From positions 297,975 to 361,974 of the forward strand of contig NZ_BLJO01000002.1 in NCBI RefSeq assembly GCF_009932555.1: 64,000 bases of DNA, given 5' to 3'. Of the stretch, positions 24,342 through 34,261 are shown in pieces. Both the position numbers and the translations under genes were made by a program. The notes under the pieces were generated by a model. It was given only the letters and a program-made list of their open reading frames with translations. It was not told where the DNA came from and made no database searches. Every line of letters begins with the position of its first letter. Positions within the stretch are counted from its first letter, which is position 1. The DNA comes from Steroidobacter agaridevorans (lineage in GTDB: Bacteria > Pseudomonadota > Gammaproteobacteria > Steroidobacterales > Steroidobacteraceae).

Positions 24342-25877
24342 CTATCGCACGAGCTCCTTGCCCTCCCATACCTTGCGCTCGGGCGCACGCGGGTCGTTCA
24401 CGACTTTCGACTGGGTATCGAAAACCATCGTGGCGCGGCTCTGGGCATCGTAGGTCGGCCAGTTCGGCAGGCCGGCATGATTCGGATTGCCGGTGCGCGC
24501 GAAGGCAATCCACGCCTCGCTCATCGCATCTTCGACGGCCTTCGCGCCCGGCCGCGCCGTTGGGCTCGCTGTCGCGTTGCTGAACACGAATGCGATTTCG
24601 GAGCCATGCGCGGCTTTCAACGGCGACGCCTCGAAGTCGAAGCTATACACATACACGGGCGAGACTTTCGAGGCGACGTCAGCGAGCCGCACTGTGCCGA
24701 TGTGAAAACGATTGCTGCGAATCGCGACCATCAGATCCCACGGAGATGCTTGCGGTCGAGACTGCTTGTAGGCCGCGATCAGAGCATCCGTATTCACGCC
24801 GTAGTCACGCTGCAGGTCCTCACGGAGCTGTGCTTCGGTCATCTTGCCGAACAATGGATGCTCGCGTGCGTAGATCGAGTATTCGTCCTTGTTCGAGCCG
24901 ACCATCACCGGGATGCCTCGCGCGCTTGCCGCGGCTTCGGGGTCGAACATGTTGGCGGGCAAATAGCTGCCATCAACGACCGGGCCGAAGTCCGGGATCG
25001 TGCGGCCCGTGGTTGTCACTGCGGCGAGCAGCTCATCCATGGGGACAGCCTGCAACTCGGCGACTGTTTTGACGCCCAGTTTCTGCATCACGGTCTGTGC
25101 GTTCCTGGTGGCCATGTCGGCAGCCATGCCTCGCCCACGTGCGCCGCTTTGAATGATGCCTCGCTGGAAGAGTCCTTTCGCTGACGGCACACCCAGCAGT
25201 GTCGACACCTTCACGCCACCGCCCGACTCGCCGAAGATCGTCACGTTGCCCGAATCGCCGCCGAAGGCTGCGATGTTGTCTCGGACCCATTCGAGCGCGA
25301 GTTGCATGTCCTGCACGCCCGTGTTGCCCGATGTAGCGAACTCTTGGCCCCCGGCCTCGGCAATATGCAGGTAACCGAACACATTCAAGCGATGATTGAT
25401 GGTCACGACCACCACATCGCCACGCTTCGCGAGCCTCGCGCCGTCGTAAAGAGGCTCGGAGCCTGCGCCCGCATAGAAGCCGCGACCGTGCAGCCACACC
25501 ATCACCGGACGTTTGGCGTTGCCGGCGATGGCCGGCGTCCAGACGTTCAGCACCAGGCAGTCTTCGCTGGGTGACAGCAGCTCGCCCGGCGTCGTCGTGC
25601 GACGGCCCGGGTCACCCGCCTGCGGACAGATCGAGCCAAATTTCACCGCGTCCTTCACGCCCTCCCACTTTGCGACGCGCTTCGGCGCTTTGAACCGCGC
25701 GGCGCCGGCAGTGGACTGGCCGTAGTGCACGCCTTTGAAAACATACACAGCGGGATCTTGCAGTTGAGCGCCCCGCAGGCGCCCTTCCTTGGTCGCAACG
25801 ATCGGCTCATCCGCGTGGGCAGTGGTGAAACACAGCCAGGCGCTCGCGAACATCGCGAGCCAACGCCAGGTTCTCAT
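24342..25877 (-). CDS. Type B carboxylesterase, Sec-secreted
   Basis: A 511-residue alpha/beta-hydrolase of the carboxylesterase/para-nitrobenzyl esterase family. It has a signal peptide of about 22 residues, early [10 protein letters not shown], oxyanion region WLHGRGFYAGAG, nucleophile motif GESGGG and a late acid/His region (KAAHGSEIAFVF). Note HGRGF where most relatives have HGGGF. It would act in the periplasm or outside on ester substrates. It is the downstream member of a tandem pair, 12 bp after its paralog. Confidence 0.9.
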   Translation of the reverse strand: MRTWRWLAMFASAWLCFTTAHADEPIVATKEGRLRGAQLQDPAVYVFKGVHYGQSTAGAARFKAPKRVAKWEGVKDAVKFGSICPQAGDPGRRTTTPGELLSPSEDCLVLNVWTPAIAGNAKRPVMVWLHGRGFYAGAGSEPLYDGARLAKRGDVVVVTINHRLNVFGYLHIAEAGGQEFATSGNTGVQDMQLALEWVRDNIAAFGGDSGNVTIFGESGGGVKVSTLLGVPSAKGLFQRGIIQSGARGRGMAADMATRNAQTVMQKLGVKTVAELQAVPMDELLAAVTTTGRTIPDFGPVVDGSYLPANMFDPEAAASARGIPVMVGSNKDEYSIYAREHPLFGKMTEAQLREDLQRDYGVNTDALIAAYKQSRPQASPWDLMVAIRSNRFHIGTVRLADVASKVSPVYVYSFDFEASPLKAAHGSEIAFVFSNATASPTARPGAKAVEDAMSEAWIAFARTGNPNHAGLPNWPTYDAQSRATMVFDTQSKVVNDPRAPERKVWEGKELVR

Positions 25878-25889
25878 GGGCCAGTCCTC

Positions 25890-27530
25890 TTATGAATTCG
25901 ATAGCTTCAATGCCGATTGCATGGCCGCGCGTCGCGGCCCGAACGGGTCGTTCACGATGGCGCTGGAATCGTTGAGCACCAGGGTCGCGCGCTGTGCGGC
26001 CGTGTACGGTGTCCATTTCGGCAACTTCGAGGTATTCGGATCGCCGGTGCGCGCGAACGCGATCCATGCATCGGCCATCTTGTCCGCCAGCGCCGCGGCA
26101 CGTGGGCCGCCGCCGGTGAACCTCGACGACCGCTCGGTGTTGTCGAACACGAAAGCGATCTCCAGGGCGTGGGGCGATTTCAATCGCCCGCCTTGTACAG
26201 GGGTTTCCCAGGTGAAGTAGTAACAATGCACCGGCGCTTTGCCGAGCGCTGCGCGCCGCTCCGCGATCGTCATCAGCGGCGCGCAGTAACGCTGATCGCT
26301 GATCATCAAAAAGAACAATTCGGAGGGCGTGGCGCTCGGCTCCGCCTTGCGATAAGCCGCGAGCACGGACTCGGCTTGATCCCCGAGCAAACCCTTGGCG
26401 CGGGTTTGTAAGCCCGCCTCATCGAGCTTGAAGGCCGCCATATCGCCCGCGAGCTGCAGCGTCATCTCCGTGCGATTGGTGCCGATGATCAAGGGCACGT
26501 CCGCCATCAATGCCGATGCCTGCGGATGAAACGGATGCTGCGGCAGGACCTTGCCATCCACGACCGGGGCGAAACCATTGGTCGTGTGGGACAGGCGATG
26601 CTTGCGGCTGGCGGCATAGAACGCGCCGATCATCTTGTCGACCGGCACTTCCTGCAGCCTGCGAAAATCAGTCCGCGAGATCTGCAACTCTGCGAGCAAC
26701 GCCTCCGTCGACTTGGCCGCGTCCTCCTGTGAGACGACCTTGATCGTCGGCCCACTTTGATTGACCGCGGCGTGAAACAATCCTTTTGCGTCCGGCATCG
26801 CGAGCAAGGTGCCGACTTTGCGGCCACCGCCGGACTCGCCGAAGATCATCACCCGATTCGGATCGCCGCCGAAGCTTTCGATGTTGTCGCGGACCCAGCG
26901 CAGCGCCTGAACGATATCCAGCATGCCGACGTTGCCGGTGTTCGCGAACTCCGCACCGCCAATGCCGGCCAGATACGTGAAGCCCATGACGTTCAATCGA
27001 TGATTGATCGTGACGACCACCACATCGCCGCGCTTGGCGAGATTGGCGCCGTCATAGCCGGGCGAGGATCCAGAGCCCGCCGAGAAGCCGCCGCCATGAA
27101 TCCAGAACATCACCGGACGCTTGCCGCCGTCTCGCAAGCCTCGCGTCCATACGTTGAGGACCAGGCAATCTTCGCTTTCCGGACGATCGCTCAGTTCGCC
27201 AATCAAGGCCGCTGGGCCACCGGTCGCGGGTTCTCTGCCGGGCTCTCTTTGCGGAGTACTCGGGCCGTAGTCGAGCGCATCGCGCACGCCCTTCCAAGCC
27301 ATCGGCGGCTGAGGGGGCATGAAGCGATTGCGCCCGCCCGTCGGCGCGCCGTAAGGCACGCCCTTGAAGATGTGCACGCCTTCTCGAGTGAGGCCTTTGA
27401 TTTTGCCGGCGGTCGTTTCGGCGACAGGATCCGTTGTGGCGAACGCCCGGGCAGTTTGTAACAGCCCGACGGTTACCGCCGCGCCCACACCGCTCGCAAT
27501 GATTTCACGCCGCGAGTACTTGCCGGCCAT
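25890..27530 (-). CDS. Type B carboxylesterase, Tat-like signal
   Basis: A 546-residue paralog of the downstream gene. The N-terminus has a twin-arginine-like motif (SRREIIASG) before a hydrophobic stretch, so export by Tat is likely. Catalytic features are [27 protein letters not shown] (nucleophile Ser) and [11 protein letters not shown] with the late His. The pair probably forms one transcription unit. Related genes are common in bacteria that degrade plant or sterol esters. The substrate is not predictable. Confidence 0.9.
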   Translation of the reverse strand: MAGKYSRREIIASGVGAAVTVGLLQTARAFATTDPVAETTAGKIKGLTREGVHIFKGVPYGAPTGGRNRFMPPQPPMAWKGVRDALDYGPSTPQREPGREPATGGPAALIGELSDRPESEDCLVLNVWTRGLRDGGKRPVMFWIHGGGFSAGSGSSPGYDGANLAKRGDVVVVTINHRLNVMGFTYLAGIGGAEFANTGNVGMLDIVQALRWVRDNIESFGGDPNRVMIFGESGGGRKVGTLLAMPDAKGLFHAAVNQSGPTIKVVSQEDAAKSTEALLAELQISRTDFRRLQEVPVDKMIGAFYAASRKHRLSHTTNGFAPVVDGKVLPQHPFHPQASALMADVPLIIGTNRTEMTLQLAGDMAAFKLDEAGLQTRAKGLLGDQAESVLAAYRKAEPSATPSELFFLMISDQRYCAPLMTIAERRAALGKAPVHCYYFTWETPVQGGRLKSPHALEIAFVFDNTERSSRFTGGGPRAAALADKMADAWIAFARTGDPNTSKLPKWTPYTAAQRATLVLNDSSAIVNDPFGPRRAAMQSALKLSNS

Positions 27531-27632
27531 AGTCCCCCTCGATCATGCATTCGTTAGTGTGCGACCATACTAACCCTGCGCACCGGCCTGGCCAGTGCTG
27601 ACAATGTAAAGAAAAGTGTCCTGACTCCAGAT

Positions 27633-28301
27633 ATGGCCCTGCCCAAACGCGCGATCGCTGCCAGCTTCCTGCCGGATCGATATCGTTACTGGTACTCGCT
27701 GAGCAAACTCGCGATGGATCCGCTGTACGAAGCAATGCCCGGCGCTTTCGACGACGAGCGCGAGCCGCTACTGGATCTGGGATGCGGAATTGGCCTGCTA
27801 TTGCACTGCCTGCGAGCCGGCGGCTGCAACCTGCCTTATGTCGGTGTCGACACGGACGCCATGAAGATCGACGCCGCCCGGGACGCCTCGGCACGGGGCG
27901 GGATCACCGACGCGAACTTTCAGGTATGTGACTTGAGCGTGCAGTTCCCGAAGCATCACGGCAGTGTCGCATTGCTGGACGTCCTTCAGTATCTGCCGCA
28001 ACAAGCACAGGGGACGTTGCTGGCGCAGGCCGCTCAGTGCGTCAGCAAACAAGGCAAGCTGGTGATCCGCACGGGACTGGCCGACGGCACGTGGCGAAGC
28101 GCGATGACGCGAGCCACCGATCGCTTCGGTCATCTGGTCGGCTGGATGAAAACATCCTTCAAGGCGCAGCCCTCGGCGCAGGAACTGCGCGCGGTTCTGC
28201 AACGACACGGCCTGCAGGCGGAGTTCAAGCCGCTGTGGGGGCGTACGCCATTCAACAATTGGCTGGTGATCGCGCGGCGCTCAGCGAGCGCCGCGGCTTG
28301 A
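27633..28301 (+). CDS. SAM-dependent class I methyltransferase
   Basis: A 222-residue protein with a Rossmann-type methyltransferase core. Motif I is LLDLGCGIGLLLHCL, the acidic loop is VGVDTDAMKIDAAR, and SVALLDVLQYLP corresponds to motif IV. It lies between a secreted-esterase pair and a secreted hydrolase, with no partner gene that reveals the acceptor. Confidence 0.8.
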   Translation: MALPKRAIAASFLPDRYRYWYSLSKLAMDPLYEAMPGAFDDEREPLLDLGCGIGLLLHCLRAGGCNLPYVGVDTDAMKIDAARDASARGGITDANFQVCDLSVQFPKHHGSVALLDVLQYLPQQAQGTLLAQAAQCVSKQGKLVIRTGLADGTWRSAMTRATDRFGHLVGWMKTSFKAQPSAQELRAVLQRHGLQAEFKPLWGRTPFNNWLVIARRSASAAA

Positions 28302-28310
28302 GAGATCGCA

Positions 28311-29993
28311 TCAAGGATAGATTTCGATTTCCTTGATGCCGTAGTTGCGTGCGCTCGTGCCCCGTTGGGTCGCGAACACCCGAATGAATCGTCCTGTTCC
28401 AGTCAACCCGCGAACATCGTCGACGCCACCGTCGCCTGCCGTGGTTTTATAGAGATTGGCCCACGTGTTGGTGCTTACCTGCGTTTGAATCGTGTATTCG
28501 GACGCGTACGCCGCGTCCCAGATGACACGCACACGTGAGATGGAATAACGCTGGCCGAGATCCACGTAGATCCATTGCTTGTCGGCGCCGCCCGGCGCGC
28601 TATGCCAGCTGGTCGAGGTGCTGGCATCGGTGACTTTGGCAGCGCTGTACGTGCTGCTCTCGGTCGAGCTCGGATAGGCCTTGCGTCCCTTCGCGAGATT
28701 GCTCGGCGATTGTGCCGCCGCCATGATCGTGCCGAAGCTCTTCCAGCCCGCAGCTTCGAGCGGCCGCTCGTCGCTCAGGAATGTCAGCCGGTCCGTGCCC
28801 GAAGCTTGCGGCCAGATTTCGACGACTTCCAAGTCCAGGCCTCGGCCCACCGCGGCGGCCAGACGCTCGCCGAGATAGATCGGATAATCGCCTTCGTCGA
28901 CGGGGCCGCCGCCGGAGCGCGTCACACCGAAGTTGCCGGTGCCGGTCTCGGACAGCGCAAAACGTTTGCTACGAGCCAACGCGAATTCGATGGCGGCCGG
29001 CAAGCCCCAACCGCGCGTCGGGTTCCAATAGTCCGCTGCCGGGTAGTCCCAGATCACGCGACGATTCGCCGCGTTCGCAAGCCAGTCCGCGAGAGTGACA
29101 TTCTGACCGCTCGTCCAGTCGTGATAGGCGGTCTTGTCACGCGAGCGTGTCGGGTTCCAGATCGGGCTGTAGTGAGTGGGCGCGACGATGTCGACATAGG
29201 CATCGCCCGGATAGCTGCTCTCCTCGCTCAACCCGTAGTTCGCGTACGAGGCCGATGGGCTCCACAGGGTCTCGATGACCATGCCATTGGCGTTCGCATA
29301 GGCATGCGCCAGATTGGCGACGTGACGCCAGGCCGCGATGTAAGCAGTGCGAGTCGCCTCGCTGCGCACCTGCCAGCCATACCAGTTGCCGTTCTGTTCC
29401 CAGCCGATGCGCAAATAAAACTTGCGAAAGCCGGTGTTCCTGAATACGTCGAAAATTGCCGGCCAGACGCGATAACGGCCTGCGCCATCGGCGTCGTACT
29501 TGCCTGCGGCGATGTCGTTCATCATCGCCACGGCCGCCGCTTCGCTGTACTTGCCGCGATCCGGATCGTCCGCCGGCAGATTGAGCTGATACGCCGTGGG
29601 ATCGTCGGTGAGGCCGACGCTGACGATGGGAATCAGGGTGGGCCGTCCCTCGGCGTCGAGCCGATTCAGATAGTCCACCGAGCACAGGTCCGCCAGATTG
29701 CCGGCGGCCCAGGCGGCGTTATTGCGCCATTTGGGATCGTACGTGCCGGCGCTCCAGATCGGCTCGCGATAATCGACGAACACATTGGTGGAATTCGGGA
29801 TCTGCTGCACCTTGCTGACGAAGGTGCGATAGGCAGGCGCCGCGGTTGCGGGCGTTGCCTCACCGACAAAAAAACCGAGCTTGTCGAACTGCTGCGCGTG
29901 AGCCGCCGCCACCGCGCCCATCGACATCCACAAAGCCAGCAACCGTGCCGCTACTCTCAAGGTCATCTCCTTCAGTGCCAGCCCGCGACTCAT
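28311..29993 (-). CDS. Secreted glycoside hydrolase-like protein (GH26-like) with C-terminal discoidin domain
   Basis: About 560 residues. A signal peptide ends near AAAHA, and a TIM-barrel-like domain reaches about residue 410. FYLRIGWEQNGNWYGW resembles the acid/base region of GH26 mannanases, and FALSETGTGNFG could carry the nucleophile Glu; this is my motif reading. The last 140 residues form an F5/8-type C (CBM32-like) sugar-binding domain (ASTSTSWHSAPGG, WIYVDLGQRYSISRVRVIW). Start choice is between ATG 29993 and ATG 29966. The latter has AAGGAG touching the start codon, so 29993 is used. It probably attacks an extracellular polysaccharide. Confidence 0.75.
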   Translation of the reverse strand: MSRGLALKEMTLRVAARLLALWMSMGAVAAAHAQQFDKLGFFVGEATPATAAPAYRTFVSKVQQIPNSTNVFVDYREPIWSAGTYDPKWRNNAAWAAGNLADLCSVDYLNRLDAEGRPTLIPIVSVGLTDDPTAYQLNLPADDPDRGKYSEAAAVAMMNDIAAGKYDADGAGRYRVWPAIFDVFRNTGFRKFYLRIGWEQNGNWYGWQVRSEATRTAYIAAWRHVANLAHAYANANGMVIETLWSPSASYANYGLSEESSYPGDAYVDIVAPTHYSPIWNPTRSRDKTAYHDWTSGQNVTLADWLANAANRRVIWDYPAADYWNPTRGWGLPAAIEFALARSKRFALSETGTGNFGVTRSGGGPVDEGDYPIYLGERLAAAVGRGLDLEVVEIWPQASGTDRLTFLSDERPLEAAGWKSFGTIMAAAQSPSNLAKGRKAYPSSTESSTYSAAKVTDASTSTSWHSAPGGADKQWIYVDLGQRYSISRVRVIWDAAYASEYTIQTQVSTNTWANLYKTTAGDGGVDDVRGLTGTGRFIRVFATQRGTSARNYGIKEIEIYP

Positions 29994-30149
29994 TCGCGGG
30001 TCCATTGCCTGTCCACACAGGATCGGCACTACGAAGGCAGTTTTTGATGAGCGCGACTGCCAAAGTCACGCCGGCAAAGCCGGGCAATGCGGATTCAGAG
30101 TTTTCCTTGCGTGTCCTAAGGGCGGCGACGCGTGCACCATGAGCGTGCG

Positions 30150-30413
30150 TCAAGTCTCCGGAGTCGCAGCTTCCGTCGATTCAGCGGCGGCGGTCTTCTT
30201 CGCGTGCTCTTCCATCCACACGCGCAACGATTTGGGCCGCATGTCGGTCCAGACTTTGCCGACATAGTCGAGGCAGGTTTTTTTATCGCCCGCGACGCCG
30301 CAGTCGGTCCAGCCGCGAGGAATGTCCATGCCGTCCAGCCACAGGGAATATTGCTCTTCCTCGTTGACCAGCACGCGGAACTTGCCGTTCTCGTCGTCAA
30401 ACCCACCAGCCAT
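30150..30413 (-). CDS. MbtH-like protein
   Basis: An 87-residue small cytosolic protein. The pattern FDDENGKFRVLVNEEEQYSLW, then PRGWTDCG and CLDYVGKVWTDMRPKSLR is the MbtH signature with conserved tryptophans. MbtH proteins bind and activate adenylation domains of nonribosomal peptide synthetases. No NRPS gene is in the window, so this is an orphan copy that would act in trans or has another use. The last 15 residues (KKTAAAESTEAATPET) are an unusual Ala/Thr/Glu tail. Confidence 0.92.
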   Translation of the reverse strand: MAGGFDDENGKFRVLVNEEEQYSLWLDGMDIPRGWTDCGVAGDKKTCLDYVGKVWTDMRPKSLRVWMEEHAKKTAAAESTEAATPET

Positions 30414-30622
30414 GGCGCGCTCCTTCAGTAGTCAGTGCGATAAGCGGCGCGATGCTAACGGGAGTCGCGGCTCATGGCCGCTGCGAATGTTTGAGCAGTC
30501 GAGCGACGCAGCGAGCTCACAGGCGAGAACCTGCGAATTCGCTGCGTCGAGAGGGCTTTTCTCGCGATGCGAGGTGGCGTGCGACTGTTACACGTCTGGC
30601 ATGGATTGTTGGGAACGTTGGA

Positions 30623-31336
30623 TTACTTGATCCCGGCGATGCCGAGATTGATCCAACCGTGATCGTGGCCGCGAACCTGCGAGCGCTGCAGACGTTCGAC
30701 ATTCCGGCAGCCGGCCCGCTTCAACGCCTGCTCGAGATAGCGATAGGAGAACACGGCCAGGTGCCAGTTGGGATGTCCCAGCGTACCGACCCCATCGCCG
30801 TACGAAAAGATGCGCCCCGAGGCCCAGCGACACGGGTCCTTCTCATCGTTGAAACGATACCAGCCGTCCTGCTCGTAGTCGGGCGAGTGGCGCTCCTCCG
30901 CATCGACGAAGGCTTTGCAGATCTTCAAGCCGTCCGGGACCCAGATCTCCAGCCGTCCCTCCGGCGCGACGATGCGCACCCATTCCGCCAGCACCTCCTC
31001 GGTGCGGTACCAGGGGATGTGCTCCAGGATGTGACTGGCATAGACCACGTCGAACGTGCCGTCGCGAAAAGGCAAACGTTTGGCGGCGTCCCACAGGAAA
31101 TCGACGTTCGAGGCGGGAATGACATTGAGCGTCTCGAAGCCGGCGATGCGTTCCTCGCCCGGACCGATTTCGAGCTTGCGATGTGTTCTGGAGCGTCGCA
31201 CCAGCAGGTGCGCGGGCGTCAACACCAGTTTGTGGAGCGCCGTGAGCGGCAGATTGACGATGCGTTGACCGGCGAAGAAGGCGCGTTTAGCGGCGGGACG
31301 AAAACGAGGCGGGACGAGCGACTGCAGAGCGTTCAA
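30623..31336 (-). CDS. SAM-dependent methyltransferase
   Basis: 237 residues. Motif I is LEIGPGEERIAGF, and the later FDVVYASHILEHIPWYRTEEVLAEWVRIVAPEGRLEIWVPD is characteristic of the methyltransferase-11 family. Such proteins are frequent in glycan or O-antigen modification. The start is a TTG at 31336 with GGAGA upstream; no ATG gives the basic N-terminal segment. It stands alone. Confidence 0.8.
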   Translation of the reverse strand: MNALQSLVPPRFRPAAKRAFFAGQRIVNLPLTALHKLVLTPAHLLVRRSRTHRKLEIGPGEERIAGFETLNVIPASNVDFLWDAAKRLPFRDGTFDVVYASHILEHIPWYRTEEVLAEWVRIVAPEGRLEIWVPDGLKICKAFVDAEERHSPDYEQDGWYRFNDEKDPCRWASGRIFSYGDGVGTLGHPNWHLAVFSYRYLEQALKRAGCRNVERLQRSQVRGHDHGWINLGIAGIK

Positions 31337-31536
31337 AGCTTTCTCCGCTGTGAATAACTTTCATGACGACAGCCCCCGCCGCCGTACGTAGTGTACAGCA
31401 ATCGGTCCGCTTGGAAATAACGCGAGGTGGATAGCTGCGTGTCTCGATCTGCATACGTGCGCAGGCAATTCTTGACGGTCGCAGCGCGACGGTGCGCTAC
31501 GATAGCCGCCTCCTCGTTCGGTCGGTGCCCGAGCTC

Positions 31537-32046
31537 ATGCGAACACTAACGATGGCGGCTGTGCTCGCCGGGTGCCTGCTTCAGGCGGCTTGCGGCGATC
31601 GATCGCCGGCGTCGCCAAAATCAGTCACCGATGCGGTGTCGTTCGATACTTCCGTCGATACGCGACAGTTGATGAACTGGATGATCGACCCGAGCTCCAA
31701 AGCGGTGTTCGGCGCCGTCGCGACCATCATCACCGAGCAGGGAGAGCAGAACGTGCAGCCCCACACCGATGAAGAGTGGAATCGCGTTCGTAACAATGCG
31801 GTCATGGTGCTCGAGGCTGGCAACCTGCTGATGCTCGAAGGACGCGCCCGCCCATCGTCGGTTCAGGATGTCGCCGATTGGAATGCGAAAGCCCGGGCCA
31901 TGAGTGCGGCTGCTCGAACCGCCATCGAGGCGACCGACGTCAAAGATCCCGAAGCGTTGTTCGCCGCTTCCGGGGACATCTATCAGACCTGCACCGACTG
32001 TCATGAGAAGTACATATTCACCGCGCCGCCAGATGGTCGGCAGTAA
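31537..32046 (+). CDS. Cytochrome c-type lipoprotein
   Basis: A 169-residue exported protein. The N-terminus has a lipobox-like LLQAAC at about 15-20, so it is probably a lipoprotein. The body is helical, and a single heme-binding motif CTDCH stands about 15 residues from the C-terminus, the placement seen in cytochrome c'-like four-helix proteins. The heme would be attached by the Ccm machinery encoded at 42.5-49.3 kb. The gene overlaps the HupE-like gene by 14 bp, so the two are linked. Confidence 0.75.
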   Translation: MRTLTMAAVLAGCLLQAACGDRSPASPKSVTDAVSFDTSVDTRQLMNWMIDPSSKAVFGAVATIITEQGEQNVQPHTDEEWNRVRNNAVMVLEAGNLLMLEGRARPSSVQDVADWNAKARAMSAAARTAIEATDVKDPEALFAASGDIYQTCTDCHEKYIFTAPPDGRQ

Positions 32047-33115
32047 ACATCTGATCCTTGCGCTCATCGGCTGTCTGCTCGGCAGCCAGGCACTGGCGCA
32101 TGGCGTCGCGCCCGAGGATCAAGCGCTGCTGCGGAATGCCAGCGGCCCGCAACTGCTGACATTCATGTATCTCGGCGCCAAGCACATGGTCACCGGCTAT
32201 GACCATTTGCTGTTCCTGTTCGGCGTGATCTTCTTTTTGTATCGACTCAAGGAAGTGGTTGCCTATGTCACGCTGTTCGCGATCGGTCACAGCGTCACGT
32301 TGCTGTTCGGGGTGTTGAGCGGCCTCAAGGTCGATCCTTATTTGATCGACGCCATCATCGGCTTCTCGGTGGTCTACAAGGCGCTCGACAATCTCGGTGC
32401 GTTTCAGCGGTGGTTCGGCATACAGCCTAATAACAAGGCCGCCGTGCTGGTGTTCGGTTTCTTCCATGGCTTCGGCCTCGCGACCAAGCTGCAGGATCTG
32501 TCCCTGTCGGCCGATGGGCTGGTGCCGAACATGCTGGCCTTCAACGTCGGCGTGGAGATCGGGCAGGTGCTCGCGCTCAGCGCCATCCTGATCGTGATGA
32601 CCTGCTGGCGCAGGGTGCCTTCATTCACGCGACATGCGACGGCGGCGAATGTGCTGTTGATGGCGGCCGGTTTCGGGCTCGTGGCCTTTCAGCTGAACGG
32701 TTATTTCGTCAACGACGCACAGGCCAGCACCGAAGCCCGCGTCATGCATGCACATCCTCGCAAGCCTCGCACGGTGCGCATCGAGATCAATGTGCAGCCT
32801 CGCGAAGAGCTCGAATACAAAGCTGAGCTCGCAGCGGGCGAACCCTTGCTGTATTCGTGGACCACGCAGGGCGCCGGCCCGGTGTACTACGAGTTCCACG
32901 GCGAGCCGACCGAGGGCGAATGGCCCAAGGACTACTATCGCAGCTATGAAACCGTGGAGAGCAGCCAGACGGCGCACGGCTCGTTCGTCGCGCCCTTCAC
33001 GGGCAGGCATGGCTGGTACTGGCGCAACCTCAGCGATGCACCGCTGACCATCGTGCTCGAGGTCAACGGCTACTTCACCAAGCTCGGCCGGATCGAAGCG
33101 CCCGCTACGCTTTAG
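32033..33115 (+). CDS. HupE/UreJ-family membrane protein
   Basis: A 360-residue protein with a cleaved signal peptide ending at QALA, followed by HGV. The membrane part (to about residue 230) has the family pattern GAKHMVTGYDHLLFLFGVIFFLYRL, FAIGHSVTLLFG and FFHGFGLATKLQDL, with histidines and aspartates that could bind metal. The final 125 residues are a soluble beta-rich extension (GPVYYEFHGEP, GRHGWYWRNLSD). The frame opens earlier, but ATG 32033 begins the signal peptide. Relatives are linked to nickel/cobalt uptake or to cytochrome-linked oxidation; the role here is open. Confidence 0.8.
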   Translation: MVGSKHLILALIGCLLGSQALAHGVAPEDQALLRNASGPQLLTFMYLGAKHMVTGYDHLLFLFGVIFFLYRLKEVVAYVTLFAIGHSVTLLFGVLSGLKVDPYLIDAIIGFSVVYKALDNLGAFQRWFGIQPNNKAAVLVFGFFHGFGLATKLQDLSLSADGLVPNMLAFNVGVEIGQVLALSAILIVMTCWRRVPSFTRHATAANVLLMAAGFGLVAFQLNGYFVNDAQASTEARVMHAHPRKPRTVRIEINVQPREELEYKAELAAGEPLLYSWTTQGAGPVYYEFHGEPTEGEWPKDYYRSYETVESSQTAHGSFVAPFTGRHGWYWRNLSDAPLTIVLEVNGYFTKLGRIEAPATL

Positions 33116-34070
33116 CGGGCGTCATCCAGGGCAGCGTGTCCAGATCCAGATTGCCGCCGGTGAGCACTATGCCGATGCGACGGCCCGGCATATCGAGCTG
33201 ACCGTCGACGAGCGGAGCGTAGCCAACCGCGCCCGAGGGCTCGACGATGATCTTCAGCACTTCCCAGATCGTGCGCATCGCGTTGACGATCTCCGTTTCG
33301 GACACGGTGACGATGCCGTCGACGTGACGCTGAATCTCCTCGAAGGTCAGCTCGCCAAGCGTGCCCCGCAGGCCGTCGGCGATGGTGTTGGGAGCAGTAC
33401 ATGGAATGATCCGTCCCGCCGCCAGCGACTGCGCGGCGTCATCCGCCCCTTTCGGCTCGACCCCGAACACACGGATCTCCGGATTGATGCTCTTGATCGC
33501 CACCGAGATGCCGCTGATGAGACCGCCGCCGCCCACGGGGCACAGGATGTCGGTGAGGTCCGGCACATCCTCCAGCAACTCCAGCGCGGTAGTGCCCTGC
33601 CCCGCCATCACTCGTGGATCGTTGAACGGATGAATGAACACAGCGCCGGTGCGTTCGACCACGCTGTTCGCAGTGCTTACTCTCGCGGCATAGGTCGGCT
33701 CGCAAAGAATCACTTCCGCCCCATAGCGCCGCACCGAAGCGACTTTCGCCTGAGGAACGGTCGACATCATGACGACGTATGCCGGAATGCCTCGCAGTTT
33801 TGCAGCCCGCGCCAATGCGGCGGCGTGATTGCCGGAGGAATGCGTCACCACGCCGCGCTTCGCTTCTTCATCCGTTAGCAAGGCAACGGCGTTGGTCGCA
33901 CCTCGCGCCTTGAAGGCGCCGATCTTCTGCAAATTCTCACATTTGAAGAACAGTCGCGCGCCCGCCTTCTCATCGAGCGCCTCGCTGGTCATGACCGGCG
34001 TGCGGTGAATGCGATCCTTGATGCGGGTGTGAGCGGCGCGGATGTCGGCCAGGGTCAGAGTCATTCGCAT
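33105..34070 (-). CDS. PLP-dependent threonine/serine dehydratase or serine racemase-like enzyme
   Basis: A 321-residue fold-type II PLP enzyme. The Schiff-base lysine is in KIGAFKARGA, SSGNHAAALA holds the substrate loop, and the glycine loop is PVGGGGLISG. There is no C-terminal regulatory ACT domain, so it is the short catabolic form, shared by serine racemases and hydroxyaspartate ammonia-lyases. It is divergent from the DUF1611 gene and overlaps the HupE-like gene end by 11 bp. Confidence 0.88.
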   Translation of the reverse strand: MRMTLTLADIRAAHTRIKDRIHRTPVMTSEALDEKAGARLFFKCENLQKIGAFKARGATNAVALLTDEEAKRGVVTHSSGNHAAALARAAKLRGIPAYVVMMSTVPQAKVASVRRYGAEVILCEPTYAARVSTANSVVERTGAVFIHPFNDPRVMAGQGTTALELLEDVPDLTDILCPVGGGGLISGISVAIKSINPEIRVFGVEPKGADDAAQSLAAGRIIPCTAPNTIADGLRGTLGELTFEEIQRHVDGIVTVSETEIVNAMRTIWEVLKIIVEPSGAVGYAPLVDGQLDMPGRRIGIVLTGGNLDLDTLPWMTPAKA

Positions 34071-34261
34071 CCCCGTGAATGGTGTCGGTGCGGGCGGGTG
34101 GCATTATACGCCCATGCGCATGCGACAAATCGAAGCGTTTCACGCCATCTTCACGACTGTCTGTCGTCGCTGCGGAAGACGGCGCCGTGACGACGTGTTG
34201 CGATGGGTGCTGTAAGCTTCGCTATCGGACGCCCTCGACCGGATGAAAAATCATTCCCGTC

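Noticed and set aside
28575-30047. A 490-codon open frame opposite the GH-like gene
   Set aside because: No signal, domain or start context; the minus strand encodes a signal peptide, hydrolase and discoidin domain.
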